63,196 bases of DNA. Origin: Pseudomonas saliphila. GTDB taxonomy: Bacteria; Pseudomonadota; Gammaproteobacteria; Pseudomonadales; Pseudomonadaceae. Each line of letters opens with the position of its first letter. Positions within the stretch are counted from its first letter, which is position 1. Of this stretch, positions 37,895-46,111 are shown in pieces. The stretch spans positions 1 through 63,196 of the forward strand of contig NZ_VTVA01000021.1 of NCBI RefSeq assembly GCF_008638345.1. Direction: 5' to 3'. The position numbers and the translations under genes are program-made. The notes below the pieces were generated by a model. It did not search any database, was not told the DNA's origin, and saw only the letters and a list, made by a program, of their open reading frames with translations.

Positions 37895-38371
37895 ATGACT
37901 GCTATCCGTACCATTGAAGGCGATTTCATTGCAGCCGGCGGACGTTACGCCCTGGTTGTCGGTCGCTTCAACAGCTTTGTAGTGGAAAGCCTCGTCGCTG
38001 GCGCGATTGATACCCTCAAGCGCCACGGTGTGAAGGAAGCCGATATCACCATTGTTCGGGTTCCGGGCGCCTTCGAGATTCCACTCATGGTGCAGAAGGT
38101 AGCTGAGCTCAAGGATTTCGACGCCATCATCACCCTGGGCGCAGTCATTCGTGGCGGCACGCCGCACTTCGAATACGTCGCCGGTGAATGCGTCAAAGGG
38201 GTGGGTTCCGTGTCACTGGACTTCGGCGTACCGGTAGCCTTCGGCGTGTTGACTGTCGACAGCATCGAGCAGGCCATTGAGCGCTCCGGCACCAAAGCCG
38301 GCAACAAGGGCGCTGAAGCGGCTATGTCTGCTATCGAGATGGTCAGCGTGATCAAGCAGTTGGGGGCTTAA
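37895..38371 (+). CDS. ribH: Lumazine synthase
   Basis: Makes 6,7-dimethyl-8-ribityllumazine, the substrate of RibE, and usually assembles into large shells or pentamers. The 158-residue product shows the conserved [22 protein letters not shown] and [12 protein letters not shown] (catalytic His). The next gene, nusB, begins directly after its TAA. Confidence 0.96.
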   Translation: MTAIRTIEGDFIAAGGRYALVVGRFNSFVVESLVAGAIDTLKRHGVKEADITIVRVPGAFEIPLMVQKVAELKDFDAIITLGAVIRGGTPHFEYVAGECVKGVGSVSLDFGVPVAFGVLTVDSIEQAIERSGTKAGNKGAEAAMSAIEMVSVIKQLGA

Positions 38372-38851
38372 GTGAGCGATTCCGATCAGCAATCGCCTGC
38401 ACCCGGACGACCCAAGGCTTCAGCGCGCCGCAAGGCACGCAGCATGGCAGTGCAGGCGCTCTACTCCTGGCAGATTGCGGGTATGCCGCTGTCTGATATC
38501 GAGGCCCAGTTTCGCACTGACAACGACTTCAGCAAGGTGGATGGCGCCTATTTCCATGAGTTGCTGACGGGCGTTCCGCGTAACCTCACTGAGCTGGATG
38601 GTTATCTCGACAGCGTACTGGACCGAGCGGTCAAGGACGTGGACCCGATCGAGTTGGCCGTATTGCGCATCGGCGTCTACGAGCTGAGCAAGCGCATCGA
38701 CGTTCCCTACCGGGTCGTCATCAATGAAGGCATCGAGATGGCCAAGATTTTTGGCGCCACAGATGGCCATAAATACGTTAACGGTATCCTCGACAAGCTG
38801 GCGCCGCGCCTGCGCAGTGCCGAAGTTGGCGCACCCCGCCGGGGTCGCTGA
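38372..38851 (+). CDS. nusB: Transcription antitermination factor NusB
   Basis: NusB binds boxA RNA together with S10 (rpsJ, in this window) to stop early termination in rRNA operons. The 159-residue product begins at a GTG placed right after the ribH stop. Typical features are [17 protein letters not shown] (about 17-33) and [10 protein letters not shown]. Riboflavin genes beside nusB are common in proteobacteria. Confidence 0.95.
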   Translation: MSDSDQQSPAPGRPKASARRKARSMAVQALYSWQIAGMPLSDIEAQFRTDNDFSKVDGAYFHELLTGVPRNLTELDGYLDSVLDRAVKDVDPIELAVLRIGVYELSKRIDVPYRVVINEGIEMAKIFGATDGHKYVNGILDKLAPRLRSAEVGAPRRGR

Positions 38852-38874
38852 CGTCAACGGCAGGAGCCACAGCC

Positions 38875-39867
38875 ATGCCGCTGGGTGAATTCGAGCTGAT
38901 CAAACGCTATTTCCGGGGCGCCGCCCTGGAAAGGGCCGGCGATCAGTCGGTTGTCGCGCTAGGTATTGGCGATGACGCGGCCTTGCTGAATATTCCGTCC
39001 GGCCGGCAATTGGTAATCTCCACCGACTCGCTGGTGCAGGACACACACTTCCCCTCCCGTTATTCACCCGATGATCTGGCTTACCGCGCTCTGGCGGCTG
39101 CTGTCAGTGATCTGGCGGCAATGGCTGCCCGCCCCCTGGCCTTTACGCTGGCACTGACCCTGCCCAGTGTGGACGAAGCATGGCTACGGGATTTTGCCCG
39201 CGGTCTGGCCGAGGCGGCGCAGGCGTTTGAGATCAGTCTGATTGGCGGCGATACCACCCGTGGCCCGCTGAATATTGGTGTGACCGTATTCGGTGACGTC
39301 CTGCATGGACTGGGCTTGCAGCGGGCTGGCGCCAAGCCTGGCGATCTGCTGTGTGTCGGCGGTCCGCTGGGCGATGGCGCGGGAGGGTTGGCGGTGGCGC
39401 TGGGGCAGGATCTCCCTGCCACGCTGTCGGCGTCCGAGCGAGACTATCTTTACCAGCGCTTCTGGCGTCCACGCGCGCAATGCGAGCTGGGCCAGGCGTT
39501 GGCGGGTATCGCCACGGCTGGCCTGGATGTCTCGGATGGGTTGCTTGCTGATGCTGGTCATCTTGCCAGCAGCAGCGGCATCGCCGTGCATATTCGAGCC
39601 GTCGACCTGCCGCACTCGCCAGCCCTTGCCCATTGGCCTGCCTCCCAACGATTGCAGTGGATGCTCGGCGGCGGTGATGAATACGTGCTTCTATTCAGCC
39701 TGCCGCCAGCCCAGCGTGCGCGTATTGATGAGTGGCGAACCCGCGGCTGGTGTGTCAGCGTTATCGGCGAGATCCAGTCCGGCGATGGCGTCTGGCTGGA
39801 TGAGGGGCAGGGGCCGCAACGCGTCGGGCGGCCTGCCGGCTATAACCATTTTCAAGGAGCTTCCTGA
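38875..39867 (+). CDS. thiL: Thiamine-monophosphate kinase
   Basis: Phosphorylates thiamine phosphate to the cofactor thiamine diphosphate, which Dxs in this window needs. The 330-residue product is of the AIR-synthase fold: GDDAALLNIPSGRQLVISTDSLVQ (about 32-55), SDLAAMAARP (about 79-88), and GGGDEYVLLF near 264. CAGGAGCC precedes the ATG. Its stop overlaps the pgpA start by one base. Confidence 0.95.
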   Translation: MPLGEFELIKRYFRGAALERAGDQSVVALGIGDDAALLNIPSGRQLVISTDSLVQDTHFPSRYSPDDLAYRALAAAVSDLAAMAARPLAFTLALTLPSVDEAWLRDFARGLAEAAQAFEISLIGGDTTRGPLNIGVTVFGDVLHGLGLQRAGAKPGDLLCVGGPLGDGAGGLAVALGQDLPATLSASERDYLYQRFWRPRAQCELGQALAGIATAGLDVSDGLLADAGHLASSSGIAVHIRAVDLPHSPALAHWPASQRLQWMLGGGDEYVLLFSLPPAQRARIDEWRTRGWCVSVIGEIQSGDGVWLDEGQGPQRVGRPAGYNHFQGAS

Positions 39868-40361
39868 TGGCTGACCCACGCGAGCCGACGCCCGCCTCTG
39901 TTTGGCGCAACCCTATCCATTTCCTGGCATTCGGTTTCGGCAGCGGTGCTGCGCCCAAAGCCCCCGGCACCTTCGGTACACTGGCGGCGATGCCCTTCGT
40001 GTTGCTCTGGCAACAGCTGCCTCCAGGCGGTTACAGCCTGGTGCTGGTGCTCAGCACGTTACTGGGAATCTGGTTGTGCCACCGCACTGCAGCGGATCTG
40101 GGTGTGCATGACCATGGTGGTATCGTGTGGGACGAGTTTGTCGGCGTATGGATAGCCCTATGGCTGGCACCAGTTGGCTGGGGATGGTTGATCGCCGGCT
40201 TTTTGCTGTTCCGCTTGTTTGATATATGGAAGCCCTGGCCCATCGGCTGGGTAGATAGAAAGGTTCACGGCGGGCTGGGTATCATGCTCGACGATGTACT
40301 CGCGGGGTTCATGGCGCTACTGGTGCTATTGATCGCCGAATTCGCCCTGGGTCGGATCTGA
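39867..40361 (+). CDS. pgpA: Phosphatidylglycerophosphatase A
   Basis: Removes phosphate from phosphatidylglycerol phosphate in the inner membrane. The 164-residue protein has the family motif GSGAAPKAPGTFGTLAA (about 25-41), the acidic VWDEFVG (about 87-93) and GLGIMLDDVLAG (about 135-146), with three or four membrane segments. The order thiL-pgpA is conserved in proteobacteria. Confidence 0.95.
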   Translation: MADPREPTPASVWRNPIHFLAFGFGSGAAPKAPGTFGTLAAMPFVLLWQQLPPGGYSLVLVLSTLLGIWLCHRTAADLGVHDHGGIVWDEFVGVWIALWLAPVGWGWLIAGFLLFRLFDIWKPWPIGWVDRKVHGGLGIMLDDVLAGFMALLVLLIAEFALGRI

Positions 40362-40435
40362 TCGCCAGGTAATAGGCGCGAAGACGACTGACCTGTTCGC
40401 CGCACTGCCTTGAGACTGACAATGGATGCCGCTCA

Positions 40436-41086
40436 ATGAACATTGCAAACCGCTGTGCACTGATATTTTCCATGCTATGGATCATCACCCCCGCGCTGGC
40501 AGACCCCTCGGTACGGGTGGTGGGATTGTTTGCTGGCGCGGCGGTGGTCACCATCGACGGCCAGCGGCATATGCTGCGAGTTGGCAAGCCGGGGCCGCAG
40601 GGCGTCGAACTGCTCTCAGCCAACAGCAACACTGCCCGCCTGGCTATCAATGGCGCCCCGCGGGACTTTAGCTTGCAGACTGATTACAGCGAAAGCCACA
40701 CCGAGCCGGAGCAGCAGCGTGTGGTCGTGCCACGCGGGCAGGGCGGTCATTTCCGCATCCAGGGCTCCATCAACGGTCATGGCGTGCCCTTTCTGATCGA
40801 CACCGGGGCCACCACCGTCGCGATGAACTCTGGTCATGCGCGGCGCCTGGGCATCGACTACAAAGTCACCGGTACCCGCGTCGGCGTGACCACCGCCAGC
40901 GGCATCACGGCCGGCTACCGGGTCCGACTGGAGCGTATCAAGGTCGGTGAAATTGAGCTGCAGAATATCGAGGGCATGGTGCTGGAAGGCGGACACCCCA
41001 CCGAAGTATTGTTGGGTATGAGCTTTCTCAGCCGGCTTCGTATGATCGACGAAGGCAATACCCTGGTAATGGAGCGCCGATATTGA
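40436..41086 (+). CDS. Periplasmic retropepsin-like aspartic protease (TIGR02281 type)
   Basis: A 216-residue protein with a signal peptide (about 1-22, ending PALA). The C-terminal half is a single-lobe aspartic protease: the catalytic motif is LIDTGATTVAMNS with Asp122, followed by flap and hydrophobic-hydrophobic-Gly elements (VLLGMSFLSRLRM). Such proteases must pair as homodimers, like retroviral enzymes. The N-terminal domain (about 25-85) resembles a small beta domain of unknown use. The substrate is unknown. It lies between pgpA and ribA, both on the same strand. Confidence 0.83.
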   Translation: MNIANRCALIFSMLWIITPALADPSVRVVGLFAGAAVVTIDGQRHMLRVGKPGPQGVELLSANSNTARLAINGAPRDFSLQTDYSESHTEPEQQRVVVPRGQGGHFRIQGSINGHGVPFLIDTGATTVAMNSGHARRLGIDYKVTGTRVGVTTASGITAGYRVRLERIKVGEIELQNIEGMVLEGGHPTEVLLGMSFLSRLRMIDEGNTLVMERRY

Positions 41087-41187
41087 GCCCTGTGCGCTTC
41101 GCTTCGCCCAGACTGTAATCGCCGCGCCTCCGCCACTCTGGTAACATGTATGCCCGTTTATTGCAGTGGTCCATACAGGAGACCGGT

Positions 41188-41799
41188 GTGCCTGTCACCT
41201 TCGTCGCGTCATCCCAGCTCCCCACCAAATGGGGTACTTTCACCATGCACGGTTTTCTCGAACCCGGATCCGGCAAGGAACACGTAGTGCTCACCATGGG
41301 CGATGTAGCGGACGGTCTCCCGGTGCTGGGGCGCTTGCATTCCGAGTGCCTGACCGGTGACGCGTTATTCAGCCTGCGTTGCGATTGCGGCTTTCAGCTG
41401 GAGGCTGCGCTCCAGGCGATCGCGGAAGAAGGGCGTGGTGCGTTGTTCTATCTGCGTCAGGAAGGGCGGGGCATTGGCCTGATGAACAAGATTCGTGCGT
41501 ACCACCTGCAGGACAATGGTGCGGACACAGTAGAAGCCAACGTGCAGTTGGGGTTCAGTGCGGACCAGCGCGACTACGCCATCTGCAAGCCGATGCTCGC
41601 TCACCTGGGAATCACCAGTCTCAAGCTGCTGACTAACAATCCGCGCAAGGTCAGTGCGTTGGAAAGCTACGGCATCCCCGTCGTCGAGCGGTTACCGCTG
41701 CAATTCGGGGAAAATCCGCATAACAGCAAGTATCTGGCGACCAAAGCCGGCAAGCTGGGGCATCTACTCGGCAAATTTCATCAGGCCGAGGCAGAGTGA
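41188..41799 (+). CDS. ribA: GTP cyclohydrolase II
   Basis: The first committed step of riboflavin synthesis. All three zinc cysteines are present: C54, C65 and C67 in [18 protein letters not shown], as is the GTP-binding [11 protein letters not shown] frame begins at 41146, but a GTG at 41188 follows AGGAG by six bases and gives VPVTFVASS and 203 residues, the pseudomonad start. This intact enzyme explains why the RibBX C-terminal domain can be degenerate. Confidence 0.95.
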   Translation: MPVTFVASSQLPTKWGTFTMHGFLEPGSGKEHVVLTMGDVADGLPVLGRLHSECLTGDALFSLRCDCGFQLEAALQAIAEEGRGALFYLRQEGRGIGLMNKIRAYHLQDNGADTVEANVQLGFSADQRDYAICKPMLAHLGITSLKLLTNNPRKVSALESYGIPVVERLPLQFGENPHNSKYLATKAGKLGHLLGKFHQAEAE

Positions 41800-42227
41800 T
41801 GGTTGATACTCACACGCATTGGAAAGCGCTTCAGCGTAACTGGCGCATGCAATGCGCCGCTTCATTGCTGTTACCTATTGCACTGGTCTGGCTGCTCGGC
41901 GATGACTGGCAGCCTGTGCTGGACACTGCTGCAGTGCCGATCTTCATGGTTGGGCTGGCCAGCATATTCCTCACCGTGTGGCGCTTCCGTCAGTACCGGT
42001 TCGCGCTGATTGAAGCCGATAACAGCAGTGACTCTGCTGCAACGGAGCAAGCCTGGGCAAGGTTGCATCATCAACAGTTGCTTGGTTTGCTCAATGCAAA
42101 ACTCCCCGGCTGGATCGGCATGCTGCACTACGTTGCTGCGGGTGAAATCGTACCGCTGGTTCTGCTGGTGCTGGCGAGCCAGGGCGCCATGTTGCTCTAT
42201 CGTCCTCCGACTGCCCGGATGCAGTGA
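41799..42227 (+). CDS. Small membrane protein of unknown function
   Basis: A 142-residue protein with three likely membrane segments (about 20-38, 45-62 and 115-135) and a charged central loop (RFALIEADNSSDSAATEQAWARLHHQQ). The ATG overlaps the ribA TGA and its own stop overlaps the btuF-like gene, so it is coupled to both. I do not recognise a domain. A homologue at the same place exists, as I recall, in PAO1 (PA4046). Function unknown. Confidence 0.7.
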   Translation: MVDTHTHWKALQRNWRMQCAASLLLPIALVWLLGDDWQPVLDTAAVPIFMVGLASIFLTVWRFRQYRFALIEADNSSDSAATEQAWARLHHQQLLGLLNAKLPGWIGMLHYVAAGEIVPLVLLVLASQGAMLLYRPPTARMQ

Positions 42228-43060
42228 TGCGTGGCTGGCTAGTCGCTGGCCTGCTGTTCCAGAGTGTCTGCCTGTCTGCTGCCGAGCGGGTCATCAGTCT
42301 GGCGCCCTTTCTCACTGACATGGTCATCATGCTCGATGCAACAGGGCAACTGGTGGGCGTGCTGGACGATGGACAGCTTCCCCCTGAACTTGATCATATT
42401 CCGCGCGTCGGCGGCCATCAGAGCCTGTCGTTGGAGCTGATCGTCGAGCAGAAACCCGACCTGATACTGGCCTGGGATTCCGGTAACCCCCCGGCTTTGC
42501 TTAGCCGTCTGGAAAGCTGGGGCATCCGGGTACTGCGCTTCGATCCTAAAACTCTTGAAAGCATTGCCGCGACGGTCGAGCAGTTGGGCGAGGCGCTTCA
42601 TGCTACCGAGCGCGCTGCCCAGCTGAATGAGCGCTATAAGGCCGCGCTGTCGCAGCTCGCGGTACCGGCAGACGCCGATGCGCCCCGCGTATTCATCCAG
42701 CTCTGGGACGATCCGATATATACCGTCAGCGGAAAGCAGTTGATCGGCGATGCGGTGAACCATTGCGGGGGGTTAAACGTGTTTGAGGCCTTGCCGGGCC
42801 TGGCCCCGCAGGTGGGCAGAGAAGGTGTGCTGGCAGCCAACCCTGATCTGATTCTGGTGCTGGCAGACGAAGGCAAGGCGGTCACGGAATGGCTCGATCG
42901 CTGGCGGCGTTTTCCGCAACTCAATGCGGTTCGTCAGGACGGGCTGCATGTGCTGGACAGTGATCGCCTGGTTCGACCCACGCCGGATGTGCTGGATGGG
43001 GTCGGGCAGCTGTGCACATTGATCGCGCGTCAGCGCGAATTGTCGCGGACCGCCAACTGA
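42227..43060 (+). CDS. btuF: BtuF-like cobalamin-binding periplasmic protein
   Basis: A 277-residue solute-binding protein of the class III (helical backbone) fold. The signal peptide ends near LSAA; no lipobox is apparent, so it should be soluble. Matching segments are ERVISLAPFLTDMV, IPRVGGHQSLSLELIVEQKPDLILAW (about 65-90) and WRRFPQLNAVRQDGLHVLDSDRLVRPTPD near the end. BtuF binds vitamin B12 for the BtuCD importer. BtuB and a B12 riboswitch are 2 kb away. The last 31 bases overlap the convergent histidine phosphatase gene. Confidence 0.82.
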   Translation: MRGWLVAGLLFQSVCLSAAERVISLAPFLTDMVIMLDATGQLVGVLDDGQLPPELDHIPRVGGHQSLSLELIVEQKPDLILAWDSGNPPALLSRLESWGIRVLRFDPKTLESIAATVEQLGEALHATERAAQLNERYKAALSQLAVPADADAPRVFIQLWDDPIYTVSGKQLIGDAVNHCGGLNVFEALPGLAPQVGREGVLAANPDLILVLADEGKAVTEWLDRWRRFPQLNAVRQDGLHVLDSDRLVRPTPDVLDGVGQLCTLIARQRELSRTAN

Positions 43061-43722
43061 GGCGTTGCTTGCTGCGTCTCGCCGGGACAGGCTGATCCGG
43101 TATCGTTCAGGCCTTGCGCTTGAGCTTCCAGCGACGCCTTGGCCACTCCATTTCTCCAATGCAATTTGATGACATAGACACTGTCGAAATCTTCCCGGTG
43201 CCAGCGCGCGACGTTCAGGCTTTCGTCTGCGTCGACCTCATCCAGCAGCTCGTTCATGATTTCCGATACGTAGCCCCGTGACCAGGCAGTGTATATGGTG
43301 CTGTTGCGGTACTGCGGTTCGGTCAGCTCTTCGACGATGTCGCCTACGTCGTTCGCATTGAACTCAGTGTTGATTGGCAACCCGTGCGCAATGGCGGTGG
43401 GTGCGATGGTCAGCAGCGGCCGCAGGTAGTTGAACTCCTCGTCGTCCGGTCCTTCCTCCACCCTTCTGTCGGGATTGGCGGCGAATACGTAATCAGGCGC
43501 GCCGAAGCGTTCCGGGAGCAATGCGGGCAGGGCCAGGGAACGATTCAGACCCTGGCAGTTCAGTTGCCCGAGGCCACCGGTGGGTTTTTCGGCATGTCGC
43601 AGGAAAACCAGCGTCTGGAAGGCCTCTTCGGGTTCAGGCGTACTGTCGAGACCTGCGTAAACCAGCCAGGAGATAGCGAGCAAGGGAACGACGATGAGTG
43701 CGCGGGTACGGTTTTTCAACAT
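43030..43722 (-). CDS. Secreted histidine phosphatase-like protein
   Basis: A 230-residue protein with an N-terminal hydrophobic anchor or signal (about 8-24) and the phosphatase motif LRHAEKPTGG (Arg42, His43, Glu45). It differs from the cytoplasmic member at 20724. It lies downstream of btuB on the same strand and its tail overlaps the btuF end. A role in handling a phosphorylated cobalamin precursor is possible from position alone, but a general periplasmic phosphatase is as likely. Confidence 0.7.
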   Translation of the reverse strand: MLKNRTRALIVVPLLAISWLVYAGLDSTPEPEEAFQTLVFLRHAEKPTGGLGQLNCQGLNRSLALPALLPERFGAPDYVFAANPDRRVEEGPDDEEFNYLRPLLTIAPTAIAHGLPINTEFNANDVGDIVEELTEPQYRNSTIYTAWSRGYVSEIMNELLDEVDADESLNVARWHREDFDSVYVIKLHWRNGVAKASLEAQAQGLNDTGSACPGETQQATPQLAVRDNSR

Positions 43723-43857
43723 GGACGACTGCCGAGAGTTGGGAGTTAGCCCAAGTATCGACAGTCTTTATTGCAGGAAGTTGTCAGCGATAAACATTAG
43801 GTAATTAGTTATCGAAAGCGTCAGAGCGCTGAGGCGGCTGCGAATCTGTCTATTAAT

Positions 43858-43884
43858 CATCCGGCAGCGAGTTACTGCCGGATG
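43858..43884 (-). terminator. Hairpin after btuB
   Basis: CATCCGGCAG and CTGCCGGATG form a perfect 10-bp stem with a seven-base loop, eight bases beyond the btuB stop. The downstream bases on the minus strand are ATTAATAG, not a T-run, so it is a weak terminator or a 3'-end stabiliser. Confidence 0.55.
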
Positions 43885-43892
43885 TATGGGGG

Positions 43893-45704
43893 CTAGATTT
43901 CTGGCGTCCAAATTACGGCGAGCTGAGCGTTCAGCCCTTCCTCCTGGTACGCATAGGTTCGACCGTCTGCGCTGTAATTCGCCACCGCATAATCGCGCTC
44001 AAGCACGTTGCTGAGCTTGGCATCCAGCCGCAGATTGGACGTCGCGCGCCAATGGCCACGCAGTTCCAGGGTGCCAAAGCCGGGCAGTCGCTGCTCGTTT
44101 TCGCGATCATTGAATCGCTCACTGTTGGCAATCACGCTGAAACCAACGCCGAATGAACCGAGCTGGCGATCTGCATCCAGGCTCAGCGTTCGTTTGGAAC
44201 GACGTGGCAGTTGATTCCCGGTACTGCGCTCACGTGGGTCGAGCCAGGCAGCGGCCACCAAGGTGTCCCAGCCGAATAAGCGCTTGCCGAAGCTTGCTTC
44301 GAGACCATGTATACGCGCTTGGCTGATGTTCTGCGCCGTGTAGAAAGGATCGAGGAGGATCATCTCGTCGATATCGGTGCGGAACGCTGCGACCTGTAAT
44401 TCGGCGCCCTCGGACTGGCCGCGCCATTGCAGTTCATAGGTCTTTGATTGTTCGGGCTGGAGTAGCGGGTTAGCGCCGAAACTGGTGTACAGGTCATTGA
44501 AGGTCGGGGCGCGGAAGCCTTCACCGTACGAGGCGACCAGTTGCTGGGTATCGGTCATGGGCACGATGACGGCGGCGTTTAGCGAATTCTGATGACCAAA
44601 CTGCTCGTTATCATCATGCCTCCAGCCAAACTCGGTGGTGAAACGCTCTCCCTCGAAGTGATGCTGAACAAAAGCGGCATTGTTGTAGCGCTCGGTTTGT
44701 ATGTAGTCGGAATTGCTCCGCAGGCGATCCTCATACCAGTCCAGACCCAGTTGCAGTCGATGCTGATCACCCAGGTTCAAGGTATTCAGCCAACTGGCTG
44801 AGTCGCGGTAGGTGTTGTAGGTGTAAGTGGCCAGGTCATAGATGCTGTCGCGCTTATCTTCAGCGTGTCCGGCCTCCAGACGGGTTGTCCAGGCTTCACT
44901 TATATCCCACTGCAGGTGCGTCGCGACTGTACTCAGCGCGAAGTCGTCCTCTGGGTTTCCGAACAGATCATATTCCGTATTGCCTGTCTGTTCTGCGAGC
45001 TTGATGCCACCGCTAAGACTGTCGCTGAAGTGGTGGTTGAGACTTAAATTGAAGGCGCGGTTACGGAAGCCGTCGCGGTCTTCATCGCCGCCTGTGTTAT
45101 GGCGGGTGCGATCGATACCGGCTGTTTCGCTGAGCGTGGCGCCAAGGTCGAAGGTGGTGCGCTCGTTCCCGCCGGAAACACCAGCACTGCGGATAAAGCT
45201 CTGATTGGAGCCGATTCCGAGTTTGAGTCGCGGACGAAGACCGGGCTCGCCCTGGCGCGTGAAAATCTGTATCACGCCGCCGATCGCATCAGATCCGTAA
45301 ACGGCTGATCGAGGACCGCGGATCACTTCGATACGCTCAATCTGTTCGATATCCAGAAACTCGAGACTCGGCTGGCCCGCCGAAGCGCTACTGATGCGTT
45401 GCCCGTCGACCAGCACCAGCGTCTGGGTTGCACTGGTCCCGCGTAACGACAGTGTGGTCAGGCTCCCGGTACCGCCATTGGGGGTCAGCGAAGCGCCTGG
45501 TACACGGCGCAGCAGATCAGCAACGCTGGATGGCTGCAGTCGTTCTATATCGGCGCGGTTGAATACACTGCTGACTGCGGGGCTTGCGGTCTTGGACTGC
45601 GCCATACGCGAGGCTGTAATGACCGTATCCGGCAAGTCGAGGCTATTGGCTGCTGCAACGGCGGACGCCAGCATGGCGGGAAGAAACAGGGCGAACTTGT
45701 TCAT
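43893..45704 (-). CDS. btuB: TonB-dependent vitamin B12 receptor
   Basis: A 603-residue outer-membrane receptor. The signal peptide (1-19) is followed by the TonB box DTVITA (26-31), a plug (about 40-145, with LSLRGTSATQTLVLVDGQRI and RIEVIRGPRSAVYGSDAIGGVI), and a 22-strand barrel. The start at 45704 follows TTGAGG; an upstream in-frame codon at 45722 is less likely. The C terminus ends IWTPEI rather than the usual aromatic residue, a small oddity. The riboswitch upstream confirms the cobalamin assignment. Confidence 0.93.
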   Translation of the reverse strand: MNKFALFLPAMLASAVAAANSLDLPDTVITASRMAQSKTASPAVSSVFNRADIERLQPSSVADLLRRVPGASLTPNGGTGSLTTLSLRGTSATQTLVLVDGQRISSASAGQPSLEFLDIEQIERIEVIRGPRSAVYGSDAIGGVIQIFTRQGEPGLRPRLKLGIGSNQSFIRSAGVSGGNERTTFDLGATLSETAGIDRTRHNTGGDEDRDGFRNRAFNLSLNHHFSDSLSGGIKLAEQTGNTEYDLFGNPEDDFALSTVATHLQWDISEAWTTRLEAGHAEDKRDSIYDLATYTYNTYRDSASWLNTLNLGDQHRLQLGLDWYEDRLRSNSDYIQTERYNNAAFVQHHFEGERFTTEFGWRHDDNEQFGHQNSLNAAVIVPMTDTQQLVASYGEGFRAPTFNDLYTSFGANPLLQPEQSKTYELQWRGQSEGAELQVAAFRTDIDEMILLDPFYTAQNISQARIHGLEASFGKRLFGWDTLVAAAWLDPRERSTGNQLPRRSKRTLSLDADRQLGSFGVGFSVIANSERFNDRENEQRLPGFGTLELRGHWRATSNLRLDAKLSNVLERDYAVANYSADGRTYAYQEEGLNAQLAVIWTPEI

Positions 45705-45710
45705 GTTGAT

Positions 45711-45731
45711 CCTCAAAAGCAACTTTTGAGG
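45711..45731 (-). promoter_or_regulatory. Hairpin that sequesters the btuB ribosome-binding site
   Basis: CCTCAAAAG and CTTTTGAGG pair perfectly over nine bases with a three-base loop, and the 3' arm contains the GAGG that serves btuB (ATG at 45704). In the folded state the ribosome-binding site is hidden. It lies downstream of the aptamer and is a good candidate for the expression platform. Confidence 0.7.
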
Positions 45732-45862
45732 AGGGCGAGGAGCCAGTGGAGTTGCCTGTGACGGAGGGCAGCATGCACCGACCGGGTGACGCCCTCCGCG
45801 ACACCTCAGCTACGAATCCGTCGGGCACGCCGCCCACAGGGCATTGCACCGAACAGACCCTT

Positions 45863-46070
45863 CGCACAGGGCCGGTCTCCGGGCTCAGGATAGTGGGATT
45901 CTCTTAATGAAAATCCCCAGGATAATGTCGCCTTCCCATGTACGAGACACAGTGGCGGATGACATTACCGGCAGGCGAGCCTGCGATCCTTTACCGTTGC
46001 GGGGGCAGCGTCGGGGTTGCACCGACTTCCCGTTTCACCTGGCAGTGTGAGCTGCCAGGCACCCAGTGCG
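45863..46070 (-). promoter_or_regulatory. Cobalamin riboswitch aptamer upstream of btuB
   Basis: Read on the minus strand, the region holds the conserved core: a stem-loop ending GGTGAAACGGGAA, then GTCGGTGCAACCCCGACGC, then GCCCCCGCAACGGTAA, and later GCCACTG...GGGAAGGCGAC and the B12 box AGCCCGGAGACCGGCC. Outer helix P1 pairs CGCACTGGG (46070-46062) with CCCTGTGCG (45871-45863), one mismatch. The whole gap 45705-46111 between dxs and btuB is explained by this aptamer plus its platform. Confidence 0.95.
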
Positions 46071-46111
46071 ACTGGAAGCGCAGAGGACTCTAGGCGCTTT
46101 GCCAGTAGAGG

